DNA of 32,783 nt, taken from assembly GCA_945906945.1 (NCBI GenBank), contig CAMDSZ010000007.1:1-32783 (forward strand). Reading direction: 5' to 3'. Under the pieces are notes generated by a model. It was given only the letters and a program-made list of their open reading frames with translations, ran no database searches and was not told the origin of the DNA. Position numbers and translations under genes: made by a program. Every line of letters starts with the position of its first letter. The stretch's first letter is position 1. Positions 32,689-32,783 of this stretch are shown piece after piece. The DNA is from Akkermansia muciniphila. GTDB taxonomy: Bacteria; Verrucomicrobiota; Verrucomicrobiia; Chthoniobacterales; Chthoniobacteraceae.

Positions 32689-32783
32689 ATGCAACTCCCC
32701 CGACACCCGCAGGCAGGCTCGCGTTACACGCGCCGCGAATGGCTCCGCATCGGCGGCCTCGGCGCGCTCGGCGTTTCACTGCC
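32689..32783 (+). CDS. DUF1501-type exported protein, N-terminus only (cut by window edge)
   Basis: The ATG at 32689 opens a frame that runs off the right edge after 31 full codons. It reads MQLPRHPQAGS followed by RYTRREWLRIGGLGALGVSLP. The RREWLRIGGLGALG text is the characteristic twin-arginine leader of DUF1501 proteins in planctomycetes and verrucomicrobia. The mature domain is outside the window, so the family assignment rests on the leader only. It would be a second member next to the DUF1501 gene at 25009-26418, but on the other strand. Confidence 0.72.
   Translation, partial: MQLPRHPQAGSRYTRREWLRIGGLGALGVSL

Noticed and set aside
32480-32779. A 99-codon open frame on the minus strand at the right edge
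   Set aside because: It is highly Arg-rich and its start lies opposite the RR-leader gene at 32689; I could not support it as a gene.
1-32783. CRISPR arrays, tRNA or rRNA genes, integrases, phage or toxin-antitoxin genes
   Set aside because: I looked for regular spaced repeats, cloverleaf-like segments and the usual protein motifs and saw none.

Overview
The window looks like chromosomal DNA of a Verrucomicrobiota bacterium, with a planctomycete relative as the less likely alternative. The evidence is the mix of gene families: large c-type-cytochrome proteins with PSCyt/PSD/DUF1587-1592 architecture, partner proteins of the DUF1501 and DUF1552 families with twin-arginine-type leaders, a secreted sulfatase, secreted TIM-barrel isomerase-like proteins, non-ATG starts and few Shine-Dalgarno sequences. 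Base composition is moderately GC-rich. I found no rRNA, tRNA, CRISPR array, prophage or transposase gene.

Left part (1-12,217), mostly plus strand and mostly housekeeping or envelope genes. A partial TIM-barrel isomerase (minus strand, cut by the left edge) is divergent from a CvfB-like S1 protein. Next come an ABC-2 exporter pair with a TPR-like lipid- or envelope-associated protein of unknown role, a metallophosphoesterase, a family 9 glycosyltransferase, an MsbA-type ABC exporter and a second glycosyltransferase-like protein. The block ends with a membrane-anchored unknown, a stand-alone 5'-3' exonuclease and an RluE-type pseudouridine synthase.

Middle (12,237-17,718). fdhD (minus) is divergent from an oxalate/formate-type MFS transporter. 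That transporter overlaps a 48-residue, single-span membrane protein which matches the small partner subunit of this transporter type. A three-gene DevBCA-like exporter follows (permease, ATPase, membrane-fusion protein).

Right part (18,151-32,783), periplasmic catabolism. A secreted TIM-barrel protein and a sulfatase on the plus strand converge on a compact six-gene minus-strand operon. In transcription order it holds an IclR regulator, a secreted beta-propeller, a PSCyt1/DUF1549/DUF1553 cytochrome protein, a DUF1501 protein, a DUF1587/DUF1592-type cytochrome protein and a DUF1552 protein. Two of its junctions are 4-bp ATGA overlaps and the others are 23-38 bp gaps. A 34-bp span bounded by a perfect 9-bp inverted repeat abuts the iclR start codon and is a good operator candidate. 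A small membrane protein and the first codons of a second DUF1501-type protein close the window.

The most notable non-genic signal is a family of about 140-bp dispersed elements with three copies (near 1731, 17,760 and 31,790). They have 28-30 bp imperfect inverted ends and a conserved core, and each lies between transcription units. They look like a non-autonomous MITE/REPIN-type element. The candidates for under-described biology are this repeat and the IclR-headed operon with two cytochrome/RR-leader protein pairs.
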